From contig DASQDI010000160.1 in NCBI GenBank assembly GCA_035634255.1, positions 1 through 64,000 on the forward strand: a stretch of DNA of 64,000 bases. Direction: 5' to 3'. Both the position numbers and the translations under genes were made by a program. Numbering within the stretch: position 1 is the first letter of the stretch; each line of letters begins with the position of its first letter. Below are positions 1 to 8,209 of the stretch, in pieces. This stretch comes from DATLMR01 sp035634255. Its GTDB lineage: Bacteria > Acidobacteriota > Blastocatellia > UBA7656. The notes under the pieces were generated by a model. The model was not told the origin of the DNA, made no database searches, and worked only from the letters and a program-made list of their open reading frames with translations.

Positions 1-266
1 AGCAGGAGACCCTGCTGTGGGTCCCGAAGTTCAACTTCAACTGGCAGACGATGTACTACCTGAAGAACCCCGTGCAGGTGCCGAAGGGTGCCAGGCTGGT
101 CGTCACGGCCCACTTCGATAATTCGGCGAAGAATAAGTACAACCCGGATATCAAGAAGGACATCCGCTGGGGCGACCCGACCTATGACGAGATGATGATC
201 GGCTGGCTCGATTTCATCACGGACAATTCGGCCAAGCCCGAAACGGCAGGAAGGGCCGGAAAGTAA
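1..266 (+). CDS. Cytochrome c / copper type II monooxygenase-like protein, C-terminal fragment
   Basis: The gene enters from the left edge and is open from position 3, so its start and heme domain lie outside the window. The visible 87 residues match the C-terminal end of the two complete paralogs that follow. They share the WVPKFNFNWQT segment, the AHFDNSAKNK stretch and an EMMIGWL segment. In peptidylglycine monooxygenase-type enzymes the Met near this position is the CuM ligand. The sequence ends shortly after EMMIGWL, without the extra C-terminal domain of the next gene. By analogy it is an exported, possibly periplasmic oxidase; the substrate is unknown. Family assignment is firm by paralogy, but the activity is inferred. 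Confidence 0.75.
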   Translation, partial: QETLLWVPKFNFNWQTMYYLKNPVQVPKGARLVVTAHFDNSAKNKYNPDIKKDIRWGDPTYDEMMIGWLDFITDNSAKPETAGRAGK

Positions 267-359
267 CCCGGCCGGTTTATACCCCTCTCTATTAACACAA
301 TGCGCCGGCCGTTTCCGAAAGCGGCCGGCGCGCCGCGCTTGATAAGGAGTTCACCCGTC

Positions 360-2033
360 ATGAAAAAAGCGCTCGTCTTCTTATCTTTCCTGAGCTTTGT
401 GGCAGCCCTCTCCCTTCTCGCGGCCCCGAAAACCGAGGCGAGCGACGCGAAGAAATCCGCCGTCACTTTCAACAAACACGTCGCGCCCATACTCTTCAGG
501 AACTGCACGCAGTGCCACCGGGCGGGGGAGATCGCGCCGATGTCTTTGATGACGTTCAAGGAGGCGCGGCCGTGGGCCCGGTCGATCAAGGAGAAGGTCG
601 TCACGCGCGAGATGCCCCCCTGGCACGCCGACCCGAAGCACGGAGAGTTCAGCAACGACGCGCGCCTCTCTGAAGAAGAGGTCGACACGATAGCCGCGTG
701 GGTGGACGGGGGCGCGAAAGAGGGCGACGCGAAAGACCTGCCGCCCGCGCCCAGGTACTCCGACGGCTGGGAACTGGGCAAGCCCGACGTGGTCTTCTCG
801 ATGCCCGAAGCCTACACGGTCGAGGCGAGCGGGCCCGACGATTACATCTATTTCAGGATCCCCACGAATTTCAAAGAGGACAGGTGGATTCAGGCCACTG
901 AGTTCAAAGCCGGCAACAAGAAGGTCGTGCACCACGCGGTCATCTTCATCGAATCGCCCGACCTGATGGACGCGGCGCGGAACATGGCCCGGCGCAGAGG
1001 GCAGAGCGAATCCGGCAACATCCCTTCGGTCTTCGAAGGCGGAGGGGGCTCGATCTTCGAAAAAGTCGGCACGACCCGCCGCGTAAGGCCGGACGTGAAC
1101 GTGGTCGATGACGGCTGCAACGCCCCCAGCGGCGGCTCGGGCGGGGGCGCGGGCAACCAGATCCTCGCCGTCTACGCGCCCGGCAGGAACGCCGACATGT
1201 GGCCTCAGGGCACGGCCAAGAGAATCCCCGCCGGCTCGAACATAATCTTCCAGATGCATTATTCGAAGACCACGGGCAAGCCTGAAAAGGACCTCACCAT
1301 GGCCGGGCTCTACTTCGCGAAGGCCCCGGTCGAGAAGATGATAATCACGCGCGACGTGCAGAACCTCCTCTTCAGGATCCCGGCGGGCGCGGAGAATCAC
1401 GAGGTCACGGCCTGCTACACCTTCAACCGAGACACGCAGCTCGTCAACTACATGCCGCACATGCACGTCCGCGGCAGGGACATGAAGTACGAAGTCCAGT
1501 ACCCGGACGGCAGGCGCGAGACCTTGATCTGGGTGCCCCGCTACGATTTCAACTGGCAGACGTTATACAAGGTGAAGAAGCCCCTGCCGGTCCCCAAGGG
1601 CTCGAAGCTGATCGTGACGGCCCACTTCGATAATTCGGCGAAGAATAAGCACAACCCCGACCCGGCCAGGGACGTTCGCTTCGGCGAGCCGACCGACTAC
1701 GAGATGGCCGTGGGCTTCATCGATTACGTCGCGGACATCCCGAAAGAAAGAGCTGTGGCCAAACTGGACCCGAAGGTTTATGATGCCTACGTCGGTCATT
1801 ATTCGGTCGCGCCCGCCGGCTCCTTCGTCGTGGTCAAGGAAGGCGACAGGCTCCTGATAGAAGCGCGCGGCCAGAGCGTGCAGCTTTTTCCCGAATCCGA
1901 AACGAAGTTCTTTTTGAAAGCGGTGGAAGCGCAGGTCACCTTCACGAAGGGCGAGAATGGCGAAGTGACCGGGCTCGTCTTCGAAACGAATGGACAGAGC
2001 ATAAAAGCCAAAAAGAACGAGGTGAAAAAATGA
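360..2033 (+). CDS. Exported cytochrome c / copper type II ascorbate-dependent monooxygenase-like protein with DUF3471-like tail
   Basis: 557 residues. The start is ATG 360 because AAGGAG lies at 344-349 and the reading then begins with a clear signal peptide; the open frame continues back to 300. Residues 36-130 are a mono-heme cytochrome c domain (CTQCH, Cys49, Cys52, His53). The rest resembles the two-domain copper type II monooxygenase fold. Candidate CuH ligands are His191-His192 (VVHH) and His300 (QMHY). Candidate CuM ligands are His367 and His369 (MPHMH) and Met449 (YEMAVGF). A Gly-rich insertion at about 198-265 is absent from the next paralog. Residues 470-557 form an extra beta-rich domain like DUF3471. 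The gene overlaps its successor by four bases (ATGA). Heme plus copper suggests periplasmic redox chemistry; the substrate is unknown. Confidence 0.78.
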   Translation: MKKALVFLSFLSFVAALSLLAAPKTEASDAKKSAVTFNKHVAPILFRNCTQCHRAGEIAPMSLMTFKEARPWARSIKEKVVTREMPPWHADPKHGEFSNDARLSEEEVDTIAAWVDGGAKEGDAKDLPPAPRYSDGWELGKPDVVFSMPEAYTVEASGPDDYIYFRIPTNFKEDRWIQATEFKAGNKKVVHHAVIFIESPDLMDAARNMARRRGQSESGNIPSVFEGGGGSIFEKVGTTRRVRPDVNVVDDGCNAPSGGSGGGAGNQILAVYAPGRNADMWPQGTAKRIPAGSNIIFQMHYSKTTGKPEKDLTMAGLYFAKAPVEKMIITRDVQNLLFRIPAGAENHEVTACYTFNRDTQLVNYMPHMHVRGRDMKYEVQYPDGRRETLIWVPRYDFNWQTLYKVKKPLPVPKGSKLIVTAHFDNSAKNKHNPDPARDVRFGEPTDYEMAVGFIDYVADIPKERAVAKLDPKVYDAYVGHYSVAPAGSFVVVKEGDRLLIEARGQSVQLFPESETKFFLKAVEAQVTFTKGENGEVTGLVFETNGQSIKAKKNEVKK

Positions 2034-3295
2034 AGAAAGCATTCAAGACTCCCCTGCTGGCACTCTTCGTTGGTGCGCTCTGCCTGCTCGCGCTTTCGAC
2101 CGGCCACGCGAGCGACGCGAAAAAAGGGCCGAAGGCAGGCGGCGCGGGTGAAGTGACTTTCAACAGGGACGTGGCGCCGATCTTCTACAAAGCCTGCTCC
2201 GAGTGCCACCGGGCGGGGGAGATCGCGCCGATGTCTTTGATGACGTTCAAGGAGGCGCGGCCGTGGGCCCGGTCGATCAAGGAGAAGGTCGTCACGCGCG
2301 AGATGCCCCCCTGGCACGCCGACCCGAAGCACGGAGAGTTCGTCAATGACCGACGCCTCACCCAGAAAGAGGTCGACACGATAGCCGCGTGGGTGGACGG
2401 GGGCGCGAAGGAAGGCAACCCGAAAGACCTGCCGCCCGCGCCGAAATTCCACGAGGGCTGGAACATCGGCAAGCCCGACGCCATCTTCCACATACCCGAG
2501 GAATTTTCGGTGCCCGCCGAGGGCGTGGTCGAGTACAAGTACTTCAAGGTCCCCACGAGCTATAAAGAAGACATGTGGGTTCAGGCCGCGGAGATTCGCC
2601 CCGACAAGCGCAAGGTCGTCCACCACATAATCGTGTTCACGCAGAAGGGGGGCGAGCGCAAGCTGCTGGTCGGCTACGCTCCGGGCGAGCCGCCCGTGGT
2701 CCTCGAAAAGGGGCTGGGGCGCAGGCTGCCCGCGGGCGCGGACCTCGTCTTCCAGGTCCACTACACGCCCAACGGCGAAGCGGTGAAAGACCGCTCTTAC
2801 CTGGGGCTGATATTTTCGAAGGAGCCCCCGCGCTACGATGTGCAGACCCGCCCGATCCTGAACTCGAAGTTCGTCATCCCCGCGGGCGACCCGAACTACA
2901 GGGTCGAGTCCACCTTCACCTTTAAAGAAGACGCGCACGTCCGCTCCCTGATGCCGCACATGCACCTTCGCGGCAAGGACTTCGAGTACCGCATCACGTA
3001 CCCGGACGGCACTTCGAAGATACTGCTCTCGGTCCCGAAGTACGACTTCGCGTGGCAGAGCTACTACGTGCTGAAGGAGCCGGCGCCCGCCCCGAAGGGG
3101 TCGCGGATCGATTGCGTCGCCCACTTCGACAACTCGGCGAAGAACAAGTTCAACCCCGACCCGACTAAAGACGTGCGGTGGGGCGACCAGACCTGGGAAG
3201 AGATGATGATCGGCTGGCTCAGCTACACGCTCGATAAGGGCGGAGTCAAGCCCTCGGCGGGAGACGCCGCGGGCGCCTCGACCGGCAATCAGTAA
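2030..3295 (+). CDS. Exported cytochrome c / copper type II ascorbate-dependent monooxygenase-like protein
   Basis: 421 residues, starting at the ATG that overlaps the previous stop, so probably translationally coupled. A signal peptide (about 1-27) is followed by a mono-heme domain (CSECH, Cys56, Cys59, His60). A copper monooxygenase-like region follows with all expected ligand positions: His198-His199, His244 (FQVHY), His310 and His312 (MPHMH), and Met392 or Met393 (EEMMIGWL). It lacks both the Gly-rich insertion and the C-terminal domain of the preceding gene. A 140-base stretch at 2202-2341 is identical to 511-650 in that gene, which points to recent gene conversion or duplication. A hairpin at 3325-3347 closes the unit. 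The substrate is unknown. Confidence 0.78.
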   Translation: MKKAFKTPLLALFVGALCLLALSTGHASDAKKGPKAGGAGEVTFNRDVAPIFYKACSECHRAGEIAPMSLMTFKEARPWARSIKEKVVTREMPPWHADPKHGEFVNDRRLTQKEVDTIAAWVDGGAKEGNPKDLPPAPKFHEGWNIGKPDAIFHIPEEFSVPAEGVVEYKYFKVPTSYKEDMWVQAAEIRPDKRKVVHHIIVFTQKGGERKLLVGYAPGEPPVVLEKGLGRRLPAGADLVFQVHYTPNGEAVKDRSYLGLIFSKEPPRYDVQTRPILNSKFVIPAGDPNYRVESTFTFKEDAHVRSLMPHMHLRGKDFEYRITYPDGTSKILLSVPKYDFAWQSYYVLKEPAPAPKGSRIDCVAHFDNSAKNKFNPDPTKDVRWGDQTWEEMMIGWLSYTLDKGGVKPSAGDAAGASTGNQ

Positions 3296-3324
3296 CGGGC
3301 GGGAATGGTTTTCGGAGCACCGTG

Positions 3325-3347
3325 GGGGCAGCCCTAGTGGCTGCCCC
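3325..3347 (+). terminator. Hairpin, probable terminator after the coupled cytochrome/copper gene pair
   Basis: A perfect 9-bp stem (GGGGCAGCC / GGCTGCCCC) with a 5-base loop lies between the stop at 3295 and the next start at 3374. It is followed by an AT-rich run (TATAATTATT) rather than a clean T tract. That run also contains a TATAAT that could serve as a -10 element for the next gene. It would end transcription of the 360-3295 pair, perhaps partially. Confidence 0.55.
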
Positions 3348-3373
3348 TATAATTATTCGGAAGGACTCGAACA

Positions 3374-4564
3374 ATGCTCGCCCGGCCCACACGATTAGCG
3401 GTCCTCCTGCTCGGGCTCACGGCCCTGGCGTCGCCCCTCTACACGTCCGCGCATGAGCCGATCACCACGAAGGTCAGGTTCAATAAAGAGGTGATCCGCG
3501 TGCTCCAACGCAACTGCCTGGGCTGTCACAGGCCCGAAGGCATCGCCATGTCTCTGGCCACTTACGACGAGGCGCGCCCGTGGGCGAAGGCGATCAAGGA
3601 GGAGATCCTCGAAAGGCGCATGCCTCCGTGGCACGCGGTCAAGGGGTACGGCGATTTCGTCAACGCGCCTTCGCTCACGCAGCGCGAAGTCGATCTGATA
3701 GTCAACTGGGTCGAGGGCGGGGCGCCCAGAGGCGAGGAAAAGGACCTCCCGTCCGAGCCCCTCTATTCGGACGACTGGGCGCTCGGCAAGCCCGACCTCG
3801 TGCTCGAACCCGAGCAGGAGTCCAGAGTCGCTTCGGATGCGGACGAGCGGCGGGCCTTCCCGCTCCCCGCGAACCTGAAAGAGAACCGGTGGCTCTCGGC
3901 AATCGACCTGCGGCCCGGCAACCGCTCGGTCGTGCATTGCGCCAGCCTGCACCTTGAAGAAAAAGCGCAATCGACCCTGCTCGCGACATGGATGCCGGGG
4001 CAGAAGACGGTCGCTCTGCCTAAAGGAGTCGCCCGGCTCCTGCCCTCGGGCTCGCGCCTGAGGCTTCAGGTTCACTACCGCGGGGCGGGCGAAGATACGA
4101 AGGACAGGAGCCGGGTCGGGCTCTACTTCGCGCCCGCGCCTCCGGGCAGGCAGGCCCGCGAAATCGTTTTGAATGACCCGAAAGCCGAGATACCGGCGGG
4201 GGAGGGGCTTCATCGCGTGACCCAGTCGGTTACGCTCGCGGAAGACGCGGAGGCGGTCATGATTCGCCCGAGCGTGAACCCTCTGATCGTCTCTATGCAG
4301 GCGAGCGCGTACAGGCCGGACGGGACCGAAGAAGTTTTGATATGGGCGCGCGGCTACCAATTCGACTGGCGACCGGCGTATTACTTCAGGCGGCCGGTCG
4401 CGCTCCCGAAGGGGACGCGCGTCGAAGTGGTCGCTCACTTCGACAACTCCGGAGCGAACCCCCACAACCCGAACAGCCCTCCGGCGAGGGTGCGGTGGTC
4501 CGAGCTTTCTGCGGACGCGCTCTGCTCGCTTTTGATCTCGACGAATCGCGCGGCTAATGATTGA
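3374..4564 (+). CDS. Diverged cytochrome c / copper monooxygenase-like paralog lacking most copper ligands
   Basis: 396 residues with a signal peptide (about 1-26) and an intact mono-heme site (CLGCH, Cys48, Cys51, His52). The fold-defining stretches shared with the two previous genes are present (MPPWH, LQVHY, YQFDW, AHFDNS). The copper ligands are largely gone. The VVHH pair is VVHC (His188, Cys189). The MPHMH pair is replaced by a non-His segment near residues 298-308. The Met in EMMIGWL is replaced in the segment ADALCSLL. Only His234 (QVHY) remains of the second set. The heme domain may still transfer electrons, but copper oxygenase activity is unlikely. The start is ATG 3374, preceded by GGAAGGA. 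It is separated from the previous gene by a terminator-like hairpin. Confidence 0.75.
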   Translation: MLARPTRLAVLLLGLTALASPLYTSAHEPITTKVRFNKEVIRVLQRNCLGCHRPEGIAMSLATYDEARPWAKAIKEEILERRMPPWHAVKGYGDFVNAPSLTQREVDLIVNWVEGGAPRGEEKDLPSEPLYSDDWALGKPDLVLEPEQESRVASDADERRAFPLPANLKENRWLSAIDLRPGNRSVVHCASLHLEEKAQSTLLATWMPGQKTVALPKGVARLLPSGSRLRLQVHYRGAGEDTKDRSRVGLYFAPAPPGRQAREIVLNDPKAEIPAGEGLHRVTQSVTLAEDAEAVMIRPSVNPLIVSMQASAYRPDGTEEVLIWARGYQFDWRPAYYFRRPVALPKGTRVEVVAHFDNSGANPHNPNSPPARVRWSELSADALCSLLISTNRAAND

Positions 4565-4568
4565 AGGG

Positions 4569-4982
4569 TTACCTTGCGGGCGGCGTTAGCTGGACGAGGT
4601 TGCCGCCCGCAGCGGGGGCTTTGCCCATCTCGACCCGCCAGAGACAATCGGAGACTCCGAAGGGGCCGCTCATGCTGCCGTCATAATCGCGGCACATCTG
4701 CGGGCGCGTTTCGTAGACCCCGCACGTGTACTGGAGGGAGCCGTCCGCGAGCTTCGTCTCCTGAAGCGCGTCGCATTTCTTAGGGATGGTGAAGTAGTAT
4801 TCGAGCCGCCCGCGCTTCTTCACGTAATCGATCCTGAGCCCATGCAGCTCCATCCATTTGATCTCGTCTCGCGATTCGTCGTCCACCTCGCCGCCGAAAA
4901 AAGTCATCGACATGCAGCACTTGCCGCACTGGAGGCAGAGCTCGGATTTACGCTTCGCGGATAGTCGGGTCTTCTTCTTCAT
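4569..4982 (-). CDS. YkgJ family cysteine-cluster protein
   Basis: 137 residues, typical for the small YkgJ-type proteins annotated as putative Zn/Fe-binding cysteine-cluster proteins. The N-terminal motif is CLQCGKCC (Cys16, Cys19, Cys22, Cys23). More cysteines follow in the second half: one after KK in the CDALQ segment, one in YTCGVY, one in QMCRDY and one in SDCLW. This matches the family pattern of a metal- or Fe-S-binding module. No signal peptide is visible, so it is probably cytoplasmic. The gene converges on the copper-monooxygenase array with a gap of only four bases between the stops. The physiological role is not established for the family. Confidence 0.8.
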   Translation of the reverse strand: MKKKTRLSAKRKSELCLQCGKCCMSMTFFGGEVDDESRDEIKWMELHGLRIDYVKKRGRLEYYFTIPKKCDALQETKLADGSLQYTCGVYETRPQMCRDYDGSMSGPFGVSDCLWRVEMGKAPAAGGNLVQLTPPAR

Positions 4983-5001
4983 GGAACCTCTGGGAGTGAC
5001 A

Positions 5002-5036
5002 CCCGAGGGCGCGGGCCTCCCGCCCGCGCCTTCGGG
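5002..5036 (-). terminator. Strong hairpin downstream of ppdK
   Basis: A 15-bp stem, with one G-T wobble pair, has arms at 5002-5016 and 5022-5036 and a 5-base loop. It lies 19 bases beyond the ppdK stop and just before the YkgJ gene. There is no T tract, so termination efficiency is uncertain; it may equally protect the 3' end of the mRNA. Confidence 0.55.
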
Positions 5037-5054
5037 AATTTCGGCCCTCTCCGC

Positions 5055-7829
5055 CTACGCCGTGTGCGAGATGGCCTGCTCGCTTCCGAGCGCGGCCTGC
5101 GCCGCCGCGAGCTTCGCGACCGGCACGCGGAAGGGCGAGCAGGAGACGTAGCTCAGCCCCGCGCGGTGGCAGAAGGCCACCGACGAGGGCTCGCCGCCGT
5201 GCTCCCCGCAAATGCCGACCTTCAGGTCCGGGCGCGCCGCCCGCCCGCGCTCCGTGCCGAGCTTCACGAGCTGGCCCACGCCCTCCTGATCGAGCACCTG
5301 GAACGGGTCCTCCTTGAAGATGCGGTGCTCAACGTAGTATGGCAGGAACTTGGCCGAGTCGTCGCGCGAGATGCCATAGGTCGTCTGCGTCAGGTCGTTG
5401 GTCCCGAAAGAGAAGAACTCGGCCACCTCCGCTATGCTGCCCGCCGTGAGCGCCGCGCGCGGCAACTCGATCATCGTGCCGACGAGGTACTCGATCTGCT
5501 GGCCCGTCTCTTCCATCACCTCGGACGCGACCCGCCTCACGACCTCGGCCTGCAGGCGCAGTTCCGCCACGTCGCTCACGAGGGGGATCATGACTTCGGG
5601 CAGCACCTTCACGCCCTTCTTCTGGACGCGGGCCGCGGCCTCGAAGATCGCCCGCGCCTGCATCTCCGTTATCTCGGGGAAGACGAGCCCGAGGCGGCAG
5701 CCGCGGTGCCCGAGCATCGGGTTCGCTTCGTGCATCATCTGCACGCGCTCCCACAACTGCTGCGGCCGGGTCTTCAGCTTCCGCGCGAGCTTGCGCGTCC
5801 CTTCCTCGTCGTGCGGCAGGAACTCGTGAAGCGGCGGGTCTAGCGTGCGGATCGTGACCGGCAGCCCGTCCATGGCCTTGAATATGCCTTCGAAGTCCTT
5901 GCGCTGGAGCTTGAGCAGTTCCGAGAGCCCGCCCTTGTAAAGCCGCCTCGGCTCCTCGATCTCCTTCTTCAACTCTCTGCGCGCCTTGGCGAGCTCGCCC
6001 GCCTTCTTGGGCGAGGTGTTGCGCCGTATCTCCTCTTCGACCGCCTTCAACTCGCGCTCGATCCTCTTGTATTCGAGCGAGCCGAGGATCATCTGCCGGA
6101 CGTAGTCGATGCGCTCGCCTTCGAAGAACATGTGCTCCGTGCGGCAGAGCCCTATGCCTTCGGCCCCGAACTCGCGCGCGACTGTGGCGTCGCCCGGAGT
6201 GTCGGCGTTGGTCCGCACGCGCATACTCCGGTACTTGTCGGCCCAGCTCATGAGGGTGTAGAAGTCCTCACCCAGTTCCGGGTCGATGAGGGGGGCTTGC
6301 CCCTGAAGTATCTTGCCGCTGGTGCCGTCGACGGTGATCCAGTCGCCGCGCCTGACCCTCGTGCCGTTGACGGAGAATTCGTTCTTCGCGTAGTTGATGT
6401 TGATCTCGCCCGCGCCGACGATGCAGGGCTTGCCCCACCCGCGCGCGACCACCGCCGCGTGCGAGGTCGGGCCGCCGGTCGAGGTCAGGATGGCCTGCGC
6501 CGCGTCCATCCCGCGAACGTCTTCGGGTGAGGTCTCGCGGCGGACCAGTATGACCGGCTCGCCCTTCTCCGCCCACGCCTCCGCCTCTTTCGGGGTGAAG
6601 ACGACCCGCCCGACCGCCGCTCCGGGGCTGGCGTTGATGCCTTTGGCCAGCACCTTGGAGCTGGCCTTCGGGTCGATCATTTTGTGAAGCAACTGGTCGA
6701 GGTCGCCCGCGGGTATTCGTTGCAGGGCCGCGCGCTCGTCGATCAAACCCTCGCGCGCCATGTCGACCGCGATCTTGACCGCCGCCGGGCCGGTGCGCTT
6801 GCCGTTTCGGGTCTGGAGCATCCAGAGGCGTCCGCGCTCGATGGTGAACTCAAGGTCCTGCATGTCCTTGTAGTGACGCTCCAGCTTGTCGGCCACCTCG
6901 ACGAACTGGTTGTAGATTTCGGGCATGTCGTTCCTCAGCTCGTCGATGTGCTTCGGCGTGCGGATGCCCGCGACCACGTCCTCGCCCTGAGCGTTGGTGA
7001 GGTAATCGCCGAAGAGCACCTTCTCCCCGGTGGCCGGGTTGCGGGTGAAGGCGACGCCCGTGCCGGAGTCGTTGCCCATGTTGCCGAAGACCATCGTCAC
7101 GACGTTGACGGCCGTGCCGAGGTCGTCGGGTATCTTCTCCTTGCGCCTGTAGGCTATCGCGCGGTCGCCGTTCCATGAGCGGAAGACGGCCTTGATCGAC
7201 TCCTGAAGCTGCGCGTGCGGGTCGGTGGGGAACTCCTTACCCGTCTCGCGCTTCACGATCTTTTTGAACTCTTTGACTACCTGCCTGAGGTTTTCGGCCG
7301 AGAGGTCCGTGTCCACCTTCGCCTTCGCTTTGCGCTTGGCCTCGTTAAAAGCGTGGTCGAAAATCTCCCCGTCCACGTTCAACACGATCTTGCCGAACAT
7401 CTGGATGAAGCGGCGGTACGCGTCGTACGCGAACCGCTCGTTAGAGGTGAGGCCCGCGAGGCCCGTGAGCGTCTCATCGTTGAGCCCGAGGTTCAGGACC
7501 GTGTCCATCATCCCCGGCATCGAGAATTTCGCGCCTGACCTGACCGACACCAGCAGGGGGTTCGAAGGGTCCCCCAGCCTCTTGCCCGTCGCCTGCTCGA
7601 CCTGCGCGAGCGCGGCCATGACCTGGTCCCACATCCCCTCGGGGAACTTCGCGCCCTCCGAGTAGTAGGCGTTGCACGCCTCGGTGGTGATCGTGAACCC
7701 CGGAGGCACCGGCAGCCCCGCGTTCGTCATCTCGGCAAGGCCCGCGCCTTTGCCCCCCAGTAAATCCTTCATGTCCCCGCGGCCATCTGACTTCCCGTTC
7801 GCGAAGATGTATACGTATTTGTTAGCCAT
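5055..7829 (-). CDS. ppdK: Pyruvate, phosphate dikinase
   Basis: 924 residues, close to the usual 870-910 for the enzyme. It interconverts pyruvate + ATP + Pi with phosphoenolpyruvate + AMP + PPi in the cytoplasm. The order is N-terminal ATP-grasp domain (FANGKSDGRGD, KGAGLAEM, then SGAKFSMPGMMDT), central phosphohistidine swivelling domain with the catalytic His in GGPTSHAAVVARGWG, and C-terminal TIM barrel (GLCRTEHMFF, MLGHRGCRLG, FSFGTNDLTQ, and the catalytic Cys in VGICGEHGGEP). About 40-50 extra residues (VEEEIRRN...KARRELKKEIEEP) form a charged, probably coiled insertion before the barrel's RLDPPLHEF segment. It stands alone, closed by the hairpin at 5002-5036. It can run towards gluconeogenesis or PPi-dependent glycolysis. 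Confidence 0.96.
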   Translation of the reverse strand: MANKYVYIFANGKSDGRGDMKDLLGGKGAGLAEMTNAGLPVPPGFTITTEACNAYYSEGAKFPEGMWDQVMAALAQVEQATGKRLGDPSNPLLVSVRSGAKFSMPGMMDTVLNLGLNDETLTGLAGLTSNERFAYDAYRRFIQMFGKIVLNVDGEIFDHAFNEAKRKAKAKVDTDLSAENLRQVVKEFKKIVKRETGKEFPTDPHAQLQESIKAVFRSWNGDRAIAYRRKEKIPDDLGTAVNVVTMVFGNMGNDSGTGVAFTRNPATGEKVLFGDYLTNAQGEDVVAGIRTPKHIDELRNDMPEIYNQFVEVADKLERHYKDMQDLEFTIERGRLWMLQTRNGKRTGPAAVKIAVDMAREGLIDERAALQRIPAGDLDQLLHKMIDPKASSKVLAKGINASPGAAVGRVVFTPKEAEAWAEKGEPVILVRRETSPEDVRGMDAAQAILTSTGGPTSHAAVVARGWGKPCIVGAGEININYAKNEFSVNGTRVRRGDWITVDGTSGKILQGQAPLIDPELGEDFYTLMSWADKYRSMRVRTNADTPGDATVAREFGAEGIGLCRTEHMFFEGERIDYVRQMILGSLEYKRIERELKAVEEEIRRNTSPKKAGELAKARRELKKEIEEPRRLYKGGLSELLKLQRKDFEGIFKAMDGLPVTIRTLDPPLHEFLPHDEEGTRKLARKLKTRPQQLWERVQMMHEANPMLGHRGCRLGLVFPEITEMQARAIFEAAARVQKKGVKVLPEVMIPLVSDVAELRLQAEVVRRVASEVMEETGQQIEYLVGTMIELPRAALTAGSIAEVAEFFSFGTNDLTQTTYGISRDDSAKFLPYYVEHRIFKEDPFQVLDQEGVGQLVKLGTERGRAARPDLKVGICGEHGGEPSSVAFCHRAGLSYVSCSPFRVPVAKLAAAQAALGSEQAISHTA

Positions 7830-7952
7830 CTATCCGTCCCCCAGAATGAACTATGATTTCGAAGAAAGCTTGCGTCGGACGATGTATCGGTGCCCGGACC
7901 AAACTAATGACTTAACTTGATACTCCGCCGCTTGTCAAGCGGCGCGTCAGCT

Positions 7953-8168
7953 TCAAAGCCCGCGCAGAGTGTTTTCATCGTAATCGCATATGAGCCGTTC
8001 CGGGTCCTGCTGTTCTATCGCCTCCCTGTTCAGCCATATCTTTATGCGGCCGTTTTCGGCCACACAGATGATCTCGTCGAAGTGGACGTAATTGCCCGTG
8101 AGCTGCCCGTACTCGTTGAAGGTGTGGGCGGGTATCAGGTGCCGGATGTCTTCGAAGTCGATTATCAT
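7953..8168 (-). CDS. Small conserved-looking hypothetical protein (71 aa)
   Basis: 71 residues starting at ATG 8168, with GAGAGG a few bases upstream. A longer open frame runs through to 9146, but that upstream part is only the antisense shadow of the thioredoxin-like gene. The protein is acidic and soluble with no signal peptide. It has an alternating hydrophobic pattern (FDEIICVAENGRIKIWL) suggesting a small beta sheet. It follows the exported thioredoxin-like gene by 41 bases on the same strand and may be cotranscribed. I do not recognise a family. Confidence 0.6.
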   Translation of the reverse strand: MIIDFEDIRHLIPAHTFNEYGQLTGNYVHFDEIICVAENGRIKIWLNREAIEQQDPERLICDYDENTLRGL

Positions 8169-8209
8169 GCGTCGCCTCTCGGTGCGTATTCGGGTCGGCC
8201 GCGCGCGCC

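Noticed and set aside
381..3124. Long antisense reading frames (381-1466 and 1799-3124) opposite the copper-monooxygenase genes
   Set aside because: They are His/Arg/Val-rich shadows of high-GC genes, have no ribosome site and mirror the codon pattern of the real genes.
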